This document shows, piece by piece, positions 28,686 through 37,357 of a stretch of 64,000 nucleotides of DNA (the first letter of the stretch is position 1; every line of letters starts with the position of its first letter). The notes beneath the pieces are model-generated. The model saw nothing but the letters and a program-made list of their open reading frames with translations. It was not told the origin of the DNA and did no database searches. The stretch covers positions 4,278,001-4,342,000 of the forward strand of contig NC_008228.1 of NCBI RefSeq assembly GCF_000014225.1, in the 5' to 3' direction. The position numbers and the translations under genes were made by a program. This stretch comes from Paraglaciecola sp. T6c. Its GTDB lineage: Bacteria > Pseudomonadota > Gammaproteobacteria > Enterobacterales > Alteromonadaceae.

Positions 28686-28754
28686 TCACCTCAAAGAGGT
28701 AATAATCATAATCATGCCGATGGTGCTTGTTATTATTTTCGAATCTACGTTCAT
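28686..28754 (-). CDS. thrL: Threonine operon leader peptide (ThrL-type)
   Basis: A 22-codon frame on the minus strand starts with ATG at 28754 and ends with TGA at 28686. Its core reads KIITSTIGMIMIITS: six Ile, three Thr, and two Met besides the start, within 15 residues. Ile and Thr codon runs are the classical signal for attenuation of thrABC, so ribosome stalling here would prevent the terminator at 28628-28656 from forming. It resembles E. coli ThrL in position and composition but not in exact sequence, being richer in Ile and Met and poorer in Thr. The ribosome binding site is weak (GAG about 6 bases upstream). Confidence 0.85.
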   Translation of the reverse strand: MNVDSKIITSTIGMIMIITSLR

Positions 28755-28768
28755 GGAGCTCAATTTGC

Positions 28769-28804
28769 CGTATAGACGTCTATATGTCAACCGTCTAGAC
28801 GTCT
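28769..28804 (-). promoter_or_regulatory. thr operon promoter region with two MetJ-like boxes
   Basis: AGACGTCT, the exact 8-bp met box, occurs at 28774-28781 and again at 28797-28804. The second is preceded directly by AACCGTCT (28789-28796), a 6/8 match, giving a tandem pair as MetJ needs. A candidate promoter on the minus strand reads TAGACG (28792-28797) and TATACG (28769-28774) with a 17-base spacer, so the boxes would cover it. It lies 15-50 bases upstream of the leader peptide start. MetJ binding is inferred only. Confidence 0.65.
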
Positions 28805-29235
28805 TGTTTTGATATTTTTTATCCACAGATTAGATCTAAAGAAATAACGGAAGATTTAGTTGTTACTTAATAAAATCATACACTTAATGATTAATTGGGG
28901 CTAATAAGCGTGTGAAAGCGTGGATAATCGGTAAAATTCATAACCGCTTTATTTGTTACAGGCAGAAAAATAATAGCTTGAATGAGGTTCGCGCGTGTTT
29001 TTGTTGTTGCTTATTTAGCAAATAGTATCTTTAACACGGCTTATTTATATAGGCGTTGTTAACGGCTTATTACCTACTAAGTGTCACTTAATTGGAGTAT
29101 TTCCACTTCACGCGCGATAGCTATAACCTATAACTAGCGAGTTTTTTTAACTTTACCGTTTTCCTATGGCCACAGCGCTTGTAATAAACCACGCGCCCAT
29201 TCTTTCTATTTTTATGCTCTGAATAAAATCTAGCG
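28805..29235. other. Intergenic stretch without a gene
   Basis: About 430 AT-rich bases between the thr promoter region and the end of glgC. No reading frame with a credible start, tRNA or strong terminator was seen. Confidence 0.5.
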
Positions 29236-30621
29236 TTAAGACGCAGAGCGACGACCTGTTTCCTTCTCGGGCACTTCTGCAAGCGGTTGGTTCGTCTTTC
29301 CACCTGCGGTTAGCCATTCGTCACCGCACAATTTAAGTATGTGCTTGGGCATCACATCGGGTTGCTCCTTATCTATAAGGGTATCCAGCACTTTTTGCGT
29401 TACAAGCACAATCCCTTTTGGGGTGACGGTAAAACCTTGCTGTTGAGCTATGTCTTTGTCATTCAGTACAAACTCAGCCGGTATATTTACCCCCTTATCC
29501 ACAATCACGTTTTCTAATTTAGCGCCAAAGCCGACTGTGACGTCAGGCAGCAACACACATCTTTCTATTACAGCGCAAGGATCGATTTTGCAGTTAGTAG
29601 ACAATACCGATTGTGTAACACTGCAACTGTCTAGACGACAACCTGAGCCGATGAGTACTTGCTTAATGTCACACTTAGCCAAGTCAGAGCTGTTTGTGAT
29701 CTCCACTGGGGAATTTGCGAACGCACTGCCCCATATCGGCCAGGCAGGGTCGGTAAAATTAAGCATGTCGCGGTTATTGAGTAAATCTAAGTGGGCACGC
29801 CAATAGCTGTCTAAGGTACCGACGTCTCGCCAATAAGGTATTTGATCGCCGCTAGGATCGCGAAAACGATGAGCGAAAACGCGATGTTGCTGAATAATGC
29901 TAGGGATCACATTCTTGCCAAAGTCATGTGCAGAATCAGCGACTTTCGCGTCTTTTTCTAACAATGAATACAACACATCGGCATTTACAACATAATTACC
30001 CATCGACGCTAAGCAGTAATCTGGTGCATCAATTAACGCGTGAGGTGTATCAGGTTTCTCAGCAAATGCAGTAATGCGACCATCACGCGCAGCACTGAGT
30101 ACCCCGAGTTGTTTGGCAGCATTTTTAGTGGGCACTTCGATGCAAGACACCGTCATATCTGCGTTGTTATTCACATGGGTAGCTAACAGTTTACGGTAGT
30201 CCATTTGATAAACGTGATCACCCGAGAGGATCATCACATACTTAGGCGCTTTCCCCTTGATGTAGGCGATATTTTGAAAGCAAGCATCTGCAGTACCTTG
30301 ATACCAACTCTGGTCATTTTGCTGGGAAGCAGGCAGCACATCAAAACAACCGCCGACATTGCTGTTCAAGCGTCCCCAATGGTTCATCAAGTGACGTATT
30401 AAGCATTGCGATTTATATTGTGTCAGCACGGCAATTTGATTCAACCCTGAGTTCACACAATTAGACAGAGGAAAATCAATAATTCGACAATGACTGCCAA
30501 ACTCTAATACGGGTTTAGCGCGCATCTCCGTTAGCCCATCAAGGCGCGACCCCTGACCGCCAGCAAGCACTAATACCAAGGTGTCTTTTACTACCGTTTG
30601 CATATCTGCTTCCACATTCAT
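29236..30621 (-). CDS. glgC: Glucose-1-phosphate adenylyltransferase
   Basis: GlgC makes ADP-glucose for glycogen synthesis. The 461-residue protein has the nucleotide-binding start VLVLAGGQGSRLDGLTEMRAKP. FPLSNCVNSGLNQIAVLTQY, the GTADACFQN loop and SGDHVYQMDYRKLL follow, then a C-terminal left-handed beta-helix (about 310-400). The length is slightly above the usual 420-430 because of a C-terminal tail. The sequence is clearly of this family, though more divergent than typical enterobacterial GlgC. No other glycogen gene (glgA, glgB, glgP) is in the window. It is not obviously in an operon; the hsp20 gene is upstream on the same strand. Confidence 0.9.
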   Translation of the reverse strand: MNVEADMQTVVKDTLVLVLAGGQGSRLDGLTEMRAKPVLEFGSHCRIIDFPLSNCVNSGLNQIAVLTQYKSQCLIRHLMNHWGRLNSNVGGCFDVLPASQQNDQSWYQGTADACFQNIAYIKGKAPKYVMILSGDHVYQMDYRKLLATHVNNNADMTVSCIEVPTKNAAKQLGVLSAARDGRITAFAEKPDTPHALIDAPDYCLASMGNYVVNADVLYSLLEKDAKVADSAHDFGKNVIPSIIQQHRVFAHRFRDPSGDQIPYWRDVGTLDSYWRAHLDLLNNRDMLNFTDPAWPIWGSAFANSPVEITNSSDLAKCDIKQVLIGSGCRLDSCSVTQSVLSTNCKIDPCAVIERCVLLPDVTVGFGAKLENVIVDKGVNIPAEFVLNDKDIAQQQGFTVTPKGIVLVTQKVLDTLIDKEQPDVMPKHILKLCGDEWLTAGGKTNQPLAEVPEKETGRRSAS

Positions 30622-30708
30622 AACAAGCTCCGATAAAGGTCGTCCCTGACCAAGTGTTGTACTGTTCGTTAAGCGCTAACGCTTAGTAAATGACTCACTT
30701 AGCGAACC

Positions 30709-31209
30709 TTAACCAGAAATTTCGATTTTTCGTTGCAGCTCTTGAGCTTTTACCGATTTGGGTAAAGTCACCTTGAGCAAGCCTTTTTTGAACTCGGCTT
30801 TTATCGCATCTTGGTCAACGCTTACCGGTAAACTGAAACTGCGTTGAAAGCTACCGTAGCTACGCTCCATAATGTGAATATTGTCGTCCTTGTCAGCTTC
30901 ATTTTCGTATTTCTTCTGACCGCTCAAAGTCAAGATGCCGTCGGATAAATCTAAGGTAATGTCGTCATTATCAAGGCCGGGCAACTCGGCGGTTAAGGTA
31001 TACGCTTTTTTGTTCTCAGTGATATCAACCTTTGGATCCACAAAATCTAGTTTGCTTTCCCCCTTTGCTGGTGTCTCTCGTACGAACGGAAAATGCGAAC
31101 TGAAGTTTTGCACAAAATCATCCAAAAAATGTTGGCCAAACAAATGAGGAAACTGGCCGGAAGGTTTTTTGTCAGTAGAACGATTCGTTAAGTTGATATT
31201 ACTCATCAT
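30709..31209 (-). CDS. Small heat shock protein, Hsp20 family
   Basis: This holdase chaperone of about 166 residues has an alpha-crystallin domain at about 60-155. Landmarks are ELPGLDNDDITLDLSDGILTLSGQKK, the RSYGSFQRSFSLP strand, and the end motif FKKGLLKVTLPK. A C-terminal IxI motif (KIEIS) for oligomer contacts is present. The start is the ATG at 31209, with AGGAG 6 bases upstream; an earlier in-frame ATG at 31260 lacks such a site. No clear sigma-32 promoter was recognised upstream. glgC follows after 87 bases on the same strand. Confidence 0.93.
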   Translation of the reverse strand: MMSNINLTNRSTDKKPSGQFPHLFGQHFLDDFVQNFSSHFPFVRETPAKGESKLDFVDPKVDITENKKAYTLTAELPGLDNDDITLDLSDGILTLSGQKKYENEADKDDNIHIMERSYGSFQRSFSLPVSVDQDAIKAEFKKGLLKVTLPKSVKAQELQRKIEISG

Positions 31210-31402
31210 CAATCTCCTATCAAAAATTTGAATTGGGTTGACTGATAAGCTTGCTAGCACGACATCGCCTATCAGCTAATAAAATTAAACTCGATTTTAT
31301 TGATCCTCATCTTGATCCAGATCAACATTCATTGTTGTTTTATTGAGCGCTTGTAAATCATTATAAAAACACAGGATGAATGACCAGAGTGGAAGGATGA
31401 AA

Positions 31403-31450
31403 GGGATAAGGGGATAAGGGGATAAGTGGATAAGTGGATAAGTGGATAAG
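31403..31450. repeat. Six tandem copies of an 8-bp unit
   Basis: Three GGGATAAG units are followed by three TGGATAAG units, without interruption. The array lies in noncoding DNA upstream of the Hsp20 gene. Copy number at such arrays often varies among strains by slippage. Confidence 0.85.
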
Positions 31451-31942
31451 CAGCGAGCATAAATTGAGACCGCTTTTGATAAAACGTTATATCTTAGTAC
31501 TAGGCGTTGGGCTTTACATGGAAATAAATGTATAAGTAACACTGCTTCACCCAGAGCCAATATACCGAGTGCCGCCATCTAAAACCCTGACCTGCCCCCT
31601 GATATTTAAGTAATGTTTTAATGCAATATGTTTGCGAAACTTGTGTCAAATACCTTGAAAAATGAACTTGCGAACAGACTTGTTAAAGTGGCCATAGATA
31701 TAAACGCTAACTGACAATATCAACAATTTTTTCTCTCAAAGAGAGACTTAAGATGAAGTAAACGGTTTAATGTCATTTAAGAAGTCATTTGGTTTTACTA
31801 AATATCCCGCCGAAGTGGCAGAGCGGTTAAACCGCCGACATTTATGACTAAAAATCTTCAGTGATTTATCGACCATAGAATGACAATATATACAGGTCGT
31901 AAACAGTCATAAGCCAAAAGAGCGAAAAGCAAAGAGTACGTA
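31451..31942. other. Gap with a tRNA-like fragment at 31810-31860
   Basis: About 490 bases between the octamer array and the GAF kinase gene. At 31810-31860 the sequence GCCGAAGTGGCAGAGCGGTT recalls the 5' half of a class II tRNA (D-stem and G-rich D-loop), but it continues into sequence that does not form a full anticodon stem or T arm. I treat it as a decayed tRNA piece or coincidence. The rest shows no gene. Confidence 0.3.
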
Positions 31943-33136
31943 ATGAACGCGTTAATTGAAAAAGACATTCAGACTATCCAGTCTATAGAAGCTGTGCCGC
32001 ATATAATGAAGATGCTGTCAGATGCCACCGGATTGCGCTTCATTTGCATTGCACGGGTTACAGATGAGAAGTGGACGACCTGCGCGGTATTCGATCAAGT
32101 CAACTTCAACCTTCTTCCCGGTGACGAGCTTGATATATCTACCACCTTTTGCATTCAGGTAAAAAGGTCAACTCAGCCGATTGTTATTGAACATGCTCTA
32201 AAAGATGATCACTACAGCAAAAGCGAAATTCCAATCATGTATGGGTTTGAAAGCTACTTTTCGTTTCCCATTTACAATAAAGACGGTGATTTTTTCGGCA
32301 CGCTGTGCGGTTTAGATCCCCTACCGATAAAGTTGAAAACGGTTGAGATTCAACAACAAATTAAGTCATTCGCTGAGTTGATTTCTCGCCAGATTGAAGT
32401 TGACGAACAGCTCATCACTGCCCAATCCGAGTTATTCAACGAGAAAGCAGCGGCCAAACTTCAAGAGCAGTACATTGCCATTCTAGGGCACGACTTAAGA
32501 ACACCATTATCTGCTTTGACTATGGGGGTCAGTTTTTTAAAAGACCAAGTAACGGACGCCACCTCTCAAAAAATACTCGCACGCATGGACAGCAGCGCAA
32601 CAAGAATGAAACGCTTGATTAGCGATGTGATGGACCTAACCCGAGGTAAAATGGGTAACGGCATGCAGTTAAACGTTAAGACGGTGAACAACCTAGAAGA
32701 TATTCTTACCCATACCGTTGATGAGCTCTCTGGGCTGCACCCCCAGCGTGAAATACAGACTCACATTGATATCAAGGGCTCGGTTAATTGCGACCCTGAG
32801 CGAATCGCCCAGTTGCTATCTAACCTGTTAATCAACGCCATTGTGCATGGCGACCCGCAGCAAGCTATTGAGGTGACATCACAGATAGAGAGCGGACTAT
32901 TCTCACTGAGCGTGAGTAATGGCGGCGAGCCAATAAAACCAGAGGTGATTGATAAACTGTTTCAACCTTTTTGGCGCAATGAAAGCAACAAGCAAACCGG
33001 CGGCCTAGGTTTGGGTTTGTTTATTGCTTCCCAAATCACCTCTGCTCATGACGGTACATTATCCGTTTGCTCAGACGACAGCAGAACGACGTTCACGTTT
33101 CAGGCAACTATTGGCATGAATGCGATTGAAGGTTAG
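31943..33136 (+). CDS. Cytoplasmic GAF-domain sensor histidine kinase
   Basis: The 397-residue kinase has no membrane segment. A GAF domain covers about 10-155 (LRFICIARVTDEKWTTCAVFD, then FGTLCGLDP). A short coiled linker leads to the HisKA helix with phosphoacceptor H183 in ILGHDLRTPLSAL. The ATPase domain has NLLINAIVHG, a G1-like segment that is unusually plain (SNGGEPI), and GGLGLGLFIASQ. The ligand of the GAF domain is unknown. No response regulator gene is next to it, so it is an orphan here. It appears monocistronic. Confidence 0.9.
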   Translation: MNALIEKDIQTIQSIEAVPHIMKMLSDATGLRFICIARVTDEKWTTCAVFDQVNFNLLPGDELDISTTFCIQVKRSTQPIVIEHALKDDHYSKSEIPIMYGFESYFSFPIYNKDGDFFGTLCGLDPLPIKLKTVEIQQQIKSFAELISRQIEVDEQLITAQSELFNEKAAAKLQEQYIAILGHDLRTPLSALTMGVSFLKDQVTDATSQKILARMDSSATRMKRLISDVMDLTRGKMGNGMQLNVKTVNNLEDILTHTVDELSGLHPQREIQTHIDIKGSVNCDPERIAQLLSNLLINAIVHGDPQQAIEVTSQIESGLFSLSVSNGGEPIKPEVIDKLFQPFWRNESNKQTGGLGLGLFIASQITSAHDGTLSVCSDDSRTTFTFQATIGMNAIEG

Positions 33137-34078
33137 TGAATGATGATGTCTAGCGCGTCTATTGTTTTAACTACTTTTTATTAACTCGCCTGTTAAAACG
33201 ACTAAAAATCTTGAATAGGGCTGTCATCAGCCCTGCCCAATACGACTTGATAAAGGCATATCGTGCCGCCCCCATGTATTACGCTGGAATGCCATTTTGA
33301 CTCCCAAATAAAGCCAAGAGAAAACCAGCTCAAAGCATGAGAGAAAATTTAAGATAGGCCTAGCTAACGCTTTCAAAACAACACGGCGTCAGCAACACCA
33401 ATATAAAACTTGTCCAATCAACGTTATAAACACGAGCCTAAATGAAACACTGTAAACTCGATAGGTGACACTGCGCCCTACCCTATCTTTGAAACTAGCA
33501 GAGCGATAGCCAAAAAGGGATAACGTCGCTATTAAAATGCGCTTGAAGCTCCCCTAACGAACACATTTCATACCTACCTAAACCTAGACGCTTGCCTAAC
33601 AACTGACTTAGCGCGCCGCTTCCTTCTCAGCGTTCAATATTCTTGTCAAAACCCGCAACCGGCCTGATTTAAAGTACTTAAATTCTTGTTGTCGGAATAT
33701 CCACCTTGAAGTCGGTCCGAGCTATTACGAAATTTTAAATACGGATCTATTTATAAGTTTGTTGAAAGTGCGTTTCGTTGCAAAGGTGGTGAAAAAGAAT
33801 GTGTATAACAGGCCCTTTAGGTTAAGGGCTGTGATGGGGTAAGCAGTGATAGGGTCTGAGTACTTTTTGCGGCAACCGTCTCGCCTATTAAAAAGCATTC
33901 TGCCCCTTTTTACTAATAATCCTTTTAATTTAGAATGCAAATTGTACTGTATATTTATACATGATATAAACCCTAAGATAATTTAAAAACCAAATAACGG
34001 ATACACACGTGTTGTTTCATCATTTCTGACAGAATCGACCGCTTTTGTGTATTTGCTAAGAGAAAGTAATAATCTGCG
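33137..34078. other. Long gap at the accessory region with a dispersed repeat
   Basis: About 940 bases without a convincing gene. A hairpin AGGGCT/AGCCCT lies at 33217-33234 after the kinase gene. At 33617-33682 there is a diverged copy of the repeat found again at 39434-39500 and 40321-40386. A minus-strand frame at 33725-33940 has no ribosome binding site or family resemblance and is probably spurious. Confidence 0.5.
33617..33682 (+). repeat. Dispersed intergenic repeat, copy A (diverged)
   Basis: It shares with copies B and C the order CTTCCTTCTCAGCG, then TTCAATATTC, then AACCGGCCTGA. The terminal hairpin seen in the other copies is mutated here (GATTTAAAGTACTTAAATTC). Confidence 0.55.
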
Positions 34079-35320
34079 ATGCATGACAAACTGATTCAAA
34101 AACTCGAGATCCTCTCAGATGCAGCTAAGTACGATGCATCATGTGCAAGCGGTACGGCAGGTAAACGCAAGGCTGGGAAAACTGATAAAACGGGCATTGG
34201 TTCGCTTACTGGCGGTACAGGAATATGCCACAGTTTTACCCCTGATGGCCGCTGTGTCTCATTACTAAAGATACTAATGACGAACTACTGTATTTACGAT
34301 TGTCACTATTGTATCAATAGAGTATCAAGTAGTGTTCAACGTGCTCGTTTCACTGTGAAAGAAACGGTAGATTTGACACTGAATTTTTATAAGCGCAACT
34401 ATATCGAGGGCTTGTTTCTTAGCTCAGGTATCGTCGGTTCCCCTGACCTTACAATGGAAAGCATGGTGCGTATTGCAAAGTCGTTACGTATCGATCACGG
34501 GTTCAAGGGGTATATACACCTTAAAACAATTCCCAATGCCTCGCCTGAACTACAGGCTGAAGCGGGTTTATATGCCGACAGGCTTAGCATTAATGTAGAA
34601 ATGCCGACCCAGCCTTCATTAAATAAATACGCGCCAGAAAAAGACCTCGGCGCTATTCATAGCTCGATGAATACTCTGAAAGACAAAATAGCCGAGCATA
34701 AAGTAGATAAAACGCATACCGGCAAACGTCCACCTCGCTTTGCCCCTGGCGGACAGTCTACTCAAATGATCATAGGGGCCGATGGCTCAAACGATAAAGT
34801 CATTTTGGGAACAAGTGTTAAACTTTATAGCCAACAAAAGCTACGCCGCGTTTATTACTCTGCGTTCTCGCCAATACCTGATGCGTCTGAGGTTTTACCG
34901 CTCAAGCCAGCGCCTTTGATCCGCGAGCACCGTCTTTATCAGGCTGATTGGCTATTGCGTTTTTATGGCTTTAATCTTGATGAAATCTTGCACGATGACA
35001 TGCTTGATATGGACCATGATCCTAAACTCGCGTGGGCATTGCGCAATCGTCATGTATTCCCCATCGATTTGAATAAAGCCGACAAACTGATGTTGTTACG
35101 AGTACCTGGTCTTGGTGCGCGCACCGTACAAAAAATTGTAGCGATCCGCCGTTATACAAAGCTTAACTGGATGGATCTCACTAAAATGCGTTTGCCATTA
35201 CAAAAGCTAAAACCTTTTATTACTGTGAATGATTACTCACCTGCTATTCACTTACTCGATAGCAATAATTTTGAGCTGCAGTTCAAACAGCCAAAACAGT
35301 TTGAGCTCTTCGGCGCCTAA
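34079..35320 (+). CDS. Radical SAM protein, putative DNA modification/repair
   Basis: The 413-residue protein matches the radical SAM family found paired with DUF4130/uracil-DNA-glycosylase-like proteins (TIGR03916 type, from memory). The SAM cluster cysteines are C71, C75 and C78 in CIYDCHYCINR. Before them are the family stretches GTGICHSFTPDGRCVSLLKILMTN, and after them FLSSGIVGSPDLTMESM and IHLKTIPNAS. A helix-hairpin-helix segment near 338-360 (DLNKADKLMLLRVPGLGARTVQKI) suggests DNA contact. The reaction is unknown. It is followed after 16 bases by its usual partner. Confidence 0.9.
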   Translation: MHDKLIQKLEILSDAAKYDASCASGTAGKRKAGKTDKTGIGSLTGGTGICHSFTPDGRCVSLLKILMTNYCIYDCHYCINRVSSSVQRARFTVKETVDLTLNFYKRNYIEGLFLSSGIVGSPDLTMESMVRIAKSLRIDHGFKGYIHLKTIPNASPELQAEAGLYADRLSINVEMPTQPSLNKYAPEKDLGAIHSSMNTLKDKIAEHKVDKTHTGKRPPRFAPGGQSTQMIIGADGSNDKVILGTSVKLYSQQKLRRVYYSAFSPIPDASEVLPLKPAPLIREHRLYQADWLLRFYGFNLDEILHDDMLDMDHDPKLAWALRNRHVFPIDLNKADKLMLLRVPGLGARTVQKIVAIRRYTKLNWMDLTKMRLPLQKLKPFITVNDYSPAIHLLDSNNFELQFKQPKQFELFGA

Positions 35321-35336
35321 ACGACGTAGCCTCAAG

Positions 35337-36131
35337 ATGAAAAAAATTACCATCACTTCCGTGCCCGGATATAACGAGTGGCGCAAAGCATCAAGAGAAT
35401 GTTTAGCGCAAGCTATCTCCCCTGAAAACATTATTTGGCAAACTTCAGAGTCCATACAGGACGACTTGTTTGGCCATCCTGAAGAGGTTATTGCGGCCCC
35501 TAAAGGGCAAATGAAACACACCATTCCCAAGTCAATATTAATGCTTTTTAAATACGCGTTGTGTCATCGAGATGCTAGCCGCTTCGCACTGTGTTATCGG
35601 GTTTTATGGCGCGTTATTTTCGAGAACAAAAACCTTATTCAGCTAAAAACTGACGAAGATATAATGCAGCTTGTTACTTTAGCCAAAGCGGTAAAACGTG
35701 ATGCATACAAAATGAGTGCTTTTTTGAGGTTTAGAGAAGTTGCGCTTGACGGACAAGAGCACTTTATCGCTTGGTATGAACCCGAGCATTTCAGCTTAGA
35801 GGTTAAACTCGACTTCTTCCAAACTCGCTTTAAAAATATGCGCTGGTCGATACTGACGCCTTATAGGGCTGCCCATTGGGACACTGAAAAGCTAGTGTTA
35901 GAAGATAATCCCGACCCGAGTGTGTGTCCTGATGAAGACCGTATCGAAAAATATTGGCTCACTTATTACACTAATATATTTAATCCCGCCCGTATCAAAA
36001 AGAGCGCGATGCTAAGCTCAATGCCCAAAAAGTACTGGAAGAACATGCCTGAAACAGCACTGATTGACGATATGATTCGAAATTCAGATGCAAGAGCTCG
36101 CAAAATGATTATCGATGGGAATAAACGCTAA
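35337..36131 (+). CDS. DUF4130 protein, partner of the radical SAM protein
   Basis: The 264-residue protein is of the DUF4130 type (TIGR03915, 'probable DNA metabolism protein', from memory). It opens ITITSVPGYNEWRKASRECLAQAISPENIIW, with a central FALCYRVLWRVIFENK and the block KRDAYKMSAFLRFREV. A further block reads HFIAWYEPEH, then RFKNMRWSILTPYRAAHWD. In many bacteria this domain is fused to a C-terminal uracil-DNA-glycosylase-like domain; here the protein ends at MIIDGNKR with no such domain. The ATG at 35337 lies 16 bases after the previous stop. Its function is unknown and is inferred to involve DNA. Confidence 0.88.
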   Translation: MKKITITSVPGYNEWRKASRECLAQAISPENIIWQTSESIQDDLFGHPEEVIAAPKGQMKHTIPKSILMLFKYALCHRDASRFALCYRVLWRVIFENKNLIQLKTDEDIMQLVTLAKAVKRDAYKMSAFLRFREVALDGQEHFIAWYEPEHFSLEVKLDFFQTRFKNMRWSILTPYRAAHWDTEKLVLEDNPDPSVCPDEDRIEKYWLTYYTNIFNPARIKKSAMLSSMPKKYWKNMPETALIDDMIRNSDARARKMIIDGNKR

Positions 36132-36182
36132 TTTCGATGATTTTTAGTAGCTCAGAAATATTCATGTTACGTACTTCCAGTT

Positions 36183-36929
36183 TTATTCCTCAGCTTTTAT
36201 ATCTTCGTTAGTACTGCCATCTTTTTCTTTCTTGCTTTCAAAAAGTTCGTCTAAATTTAATTGGAAGCAATACCATAGACCTAAAGCACTAAGGAACACG
36301 AAAAACAGCGCCATTAAAGGTGAATAATAGAATACGGTATACTCTGTTAAGGAAAGTTTTCCCGCCACCTCCTTTAAATAAACCCTGCTATCTTCAGGAG
36401 CATCATAACCTTCATTTGATACAACGTAAAAATAACGTCCCTCCTGAGTATTCAATAAATCTAATATTTTTCCATCACTCATTTCAAGCCCTCCGAAGTG
36501 TTCATTAATCCTGAAACGCTCCCCAGCATCGGTTTCATATACCTGAAGTCTTAACAAGTACTCAGAAGTTTCCTCAGCAGCTATAATTAAAAAATATGTA
36601 CTTACAATAATGACGGACAAGTAATGTAGAGCAATGGGAGCAATAAGCAAAGGCAGTTTTTTACCTTTTGCCAATCGATAGAAAATTAAGAGAAGGATTG
36701 GAAATAAGATGGAGTTCGTAGCGTAACTAGTAACTGAATCCAAATCGAGCAGGTATAGCTGACTTCCGTCATTTTGTGGCAAGTTAGTTAATATTGAGCT
36801 TTCCGCAGGGTAAATAATCGCCCCTATAGCCCGGTCAAGCATATAAATTGCTAAAATCAAAAATGCGATCAGAAAACTTGAATTTTTAAGGTTTGAAAAA
36901 CTTCCCTTTAACTCTTTAATATTTAACAT
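36183..36929 (-). CDS. Four-helix inner membrane protein of unknown function
   Basis: I do not recognise this 248-residue protein. Hydrophobic segments are clear at about 18-42, 72-86, 93-117 and 200-222. A soluble loop of about 80 residues (120-200) lies between the third and fourth, and the C-terminal tail is acidic/lysine-rich (ESKKEKDGSTNEDIKAEE). The coding strand is AT-rich compared with neighbours in the core. It is separated by about 250 bases from the lipoprotein cluster upstream on the same strand. A remote link to that cluster is possible. Confidence 0.7.
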   Translation of the reverse strand: MLNIKELKGSFSNLKNSSFLIAFLILAIYMLDRAIGAIIYPAESSILTNLPQNDGSQLYLLDLDSVTSYATNSILFPILLLIFYRLAKGKKLPLLIAPIALHYLSVIIVSTYFLIIAAEETSEYLLRLQVYETDAGERFRINEHFGGLEMSDGKILDLLNTQEGRYFYVVSNEGYDAPEDSRVYLKEVAGKLSLTEYTVFYYSPLMALFFVFLSALGLWYCFQLNLDELFESKKEKDGSTNEDIKAEE

Positions 36930-37183
36930 ATTAACTTAATCCTTTTGCGAGAAAATTAGGCCATTAAACTTCCAAAACTGCAATATTGTAGTCGGCCAAA
37001 CTTTACATTTACAAAGTTTAAGGTTGAATTTTTGTTAATCAAATTAGCTATACCACTACAAACCAACGTTCTTTTCTCTTTTCTCCATCAAAATCTTAAT
37101 TCATTTTAATAAATACACTGTAATTCATCTAGTGATAGATCAGCGCAGTTTAGAAGAACGCTTATCCACTATAAATTAACAAT

Positions 37184-37357
37184 TTATGCGCTTTGTGCTA
37201 TCCACCTTCCTTTACTTCCATCCGCTTTCTCTTCAAATTCGATTTTCATCAAGTTCTCGGTGTTCCATCTTCCTTCAAGTAACTCAATCATTCGTTTATT
37301 TTTTTCAGTAGCAGTGTTAGTGGTTAATTCATTGTCTCTTAATTTCGTCAGATTCAT
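37184..37357 (-). CDS. 57-residue small protein coupled to a lipoprotein gene
   Basis: The ATG at 37357 is preceded at 7 bases by TGGAGG, and overlaps the upstream gene's TGA as ATGA. Both point to real, coupled translation. The product begins MNLTKLRDNELTTNTATEKN and includes RMIELLEGRWNTENLMKIEF. It is hydrophilic, highly charged and mostly helical by composition, with no signal peptide. Therefore it is predicted to be cytoplasmic, unlike the lipoproteins before it. No family is recognised. Confidence 0.7.
   Translation of the reverse strand: MNLTKLRDNELTTNTATEKNKRMIELLEGRWNTENLMKIEFEEKADGSKGRWIAQSA

Noticed and set aside
29121-29303. Basic 60-codon frame at the end of glgC
   Set aside because: It overlaps the glgC C-terminus out of frame and has no ribosome binding site.
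31297-31578. 93-codon minus-strand frame through the octamer array
   Set aside because: It is made partly of translated repeat (8-bp units) and low-complexity sequence, so it is probably spurious.
33725-33940. 71-codon minus-strand frame in the 33 kb gap
   Set aside because: No ribosome binding site and no recognisable family; base composition is like the surrounding noncoding DNA.
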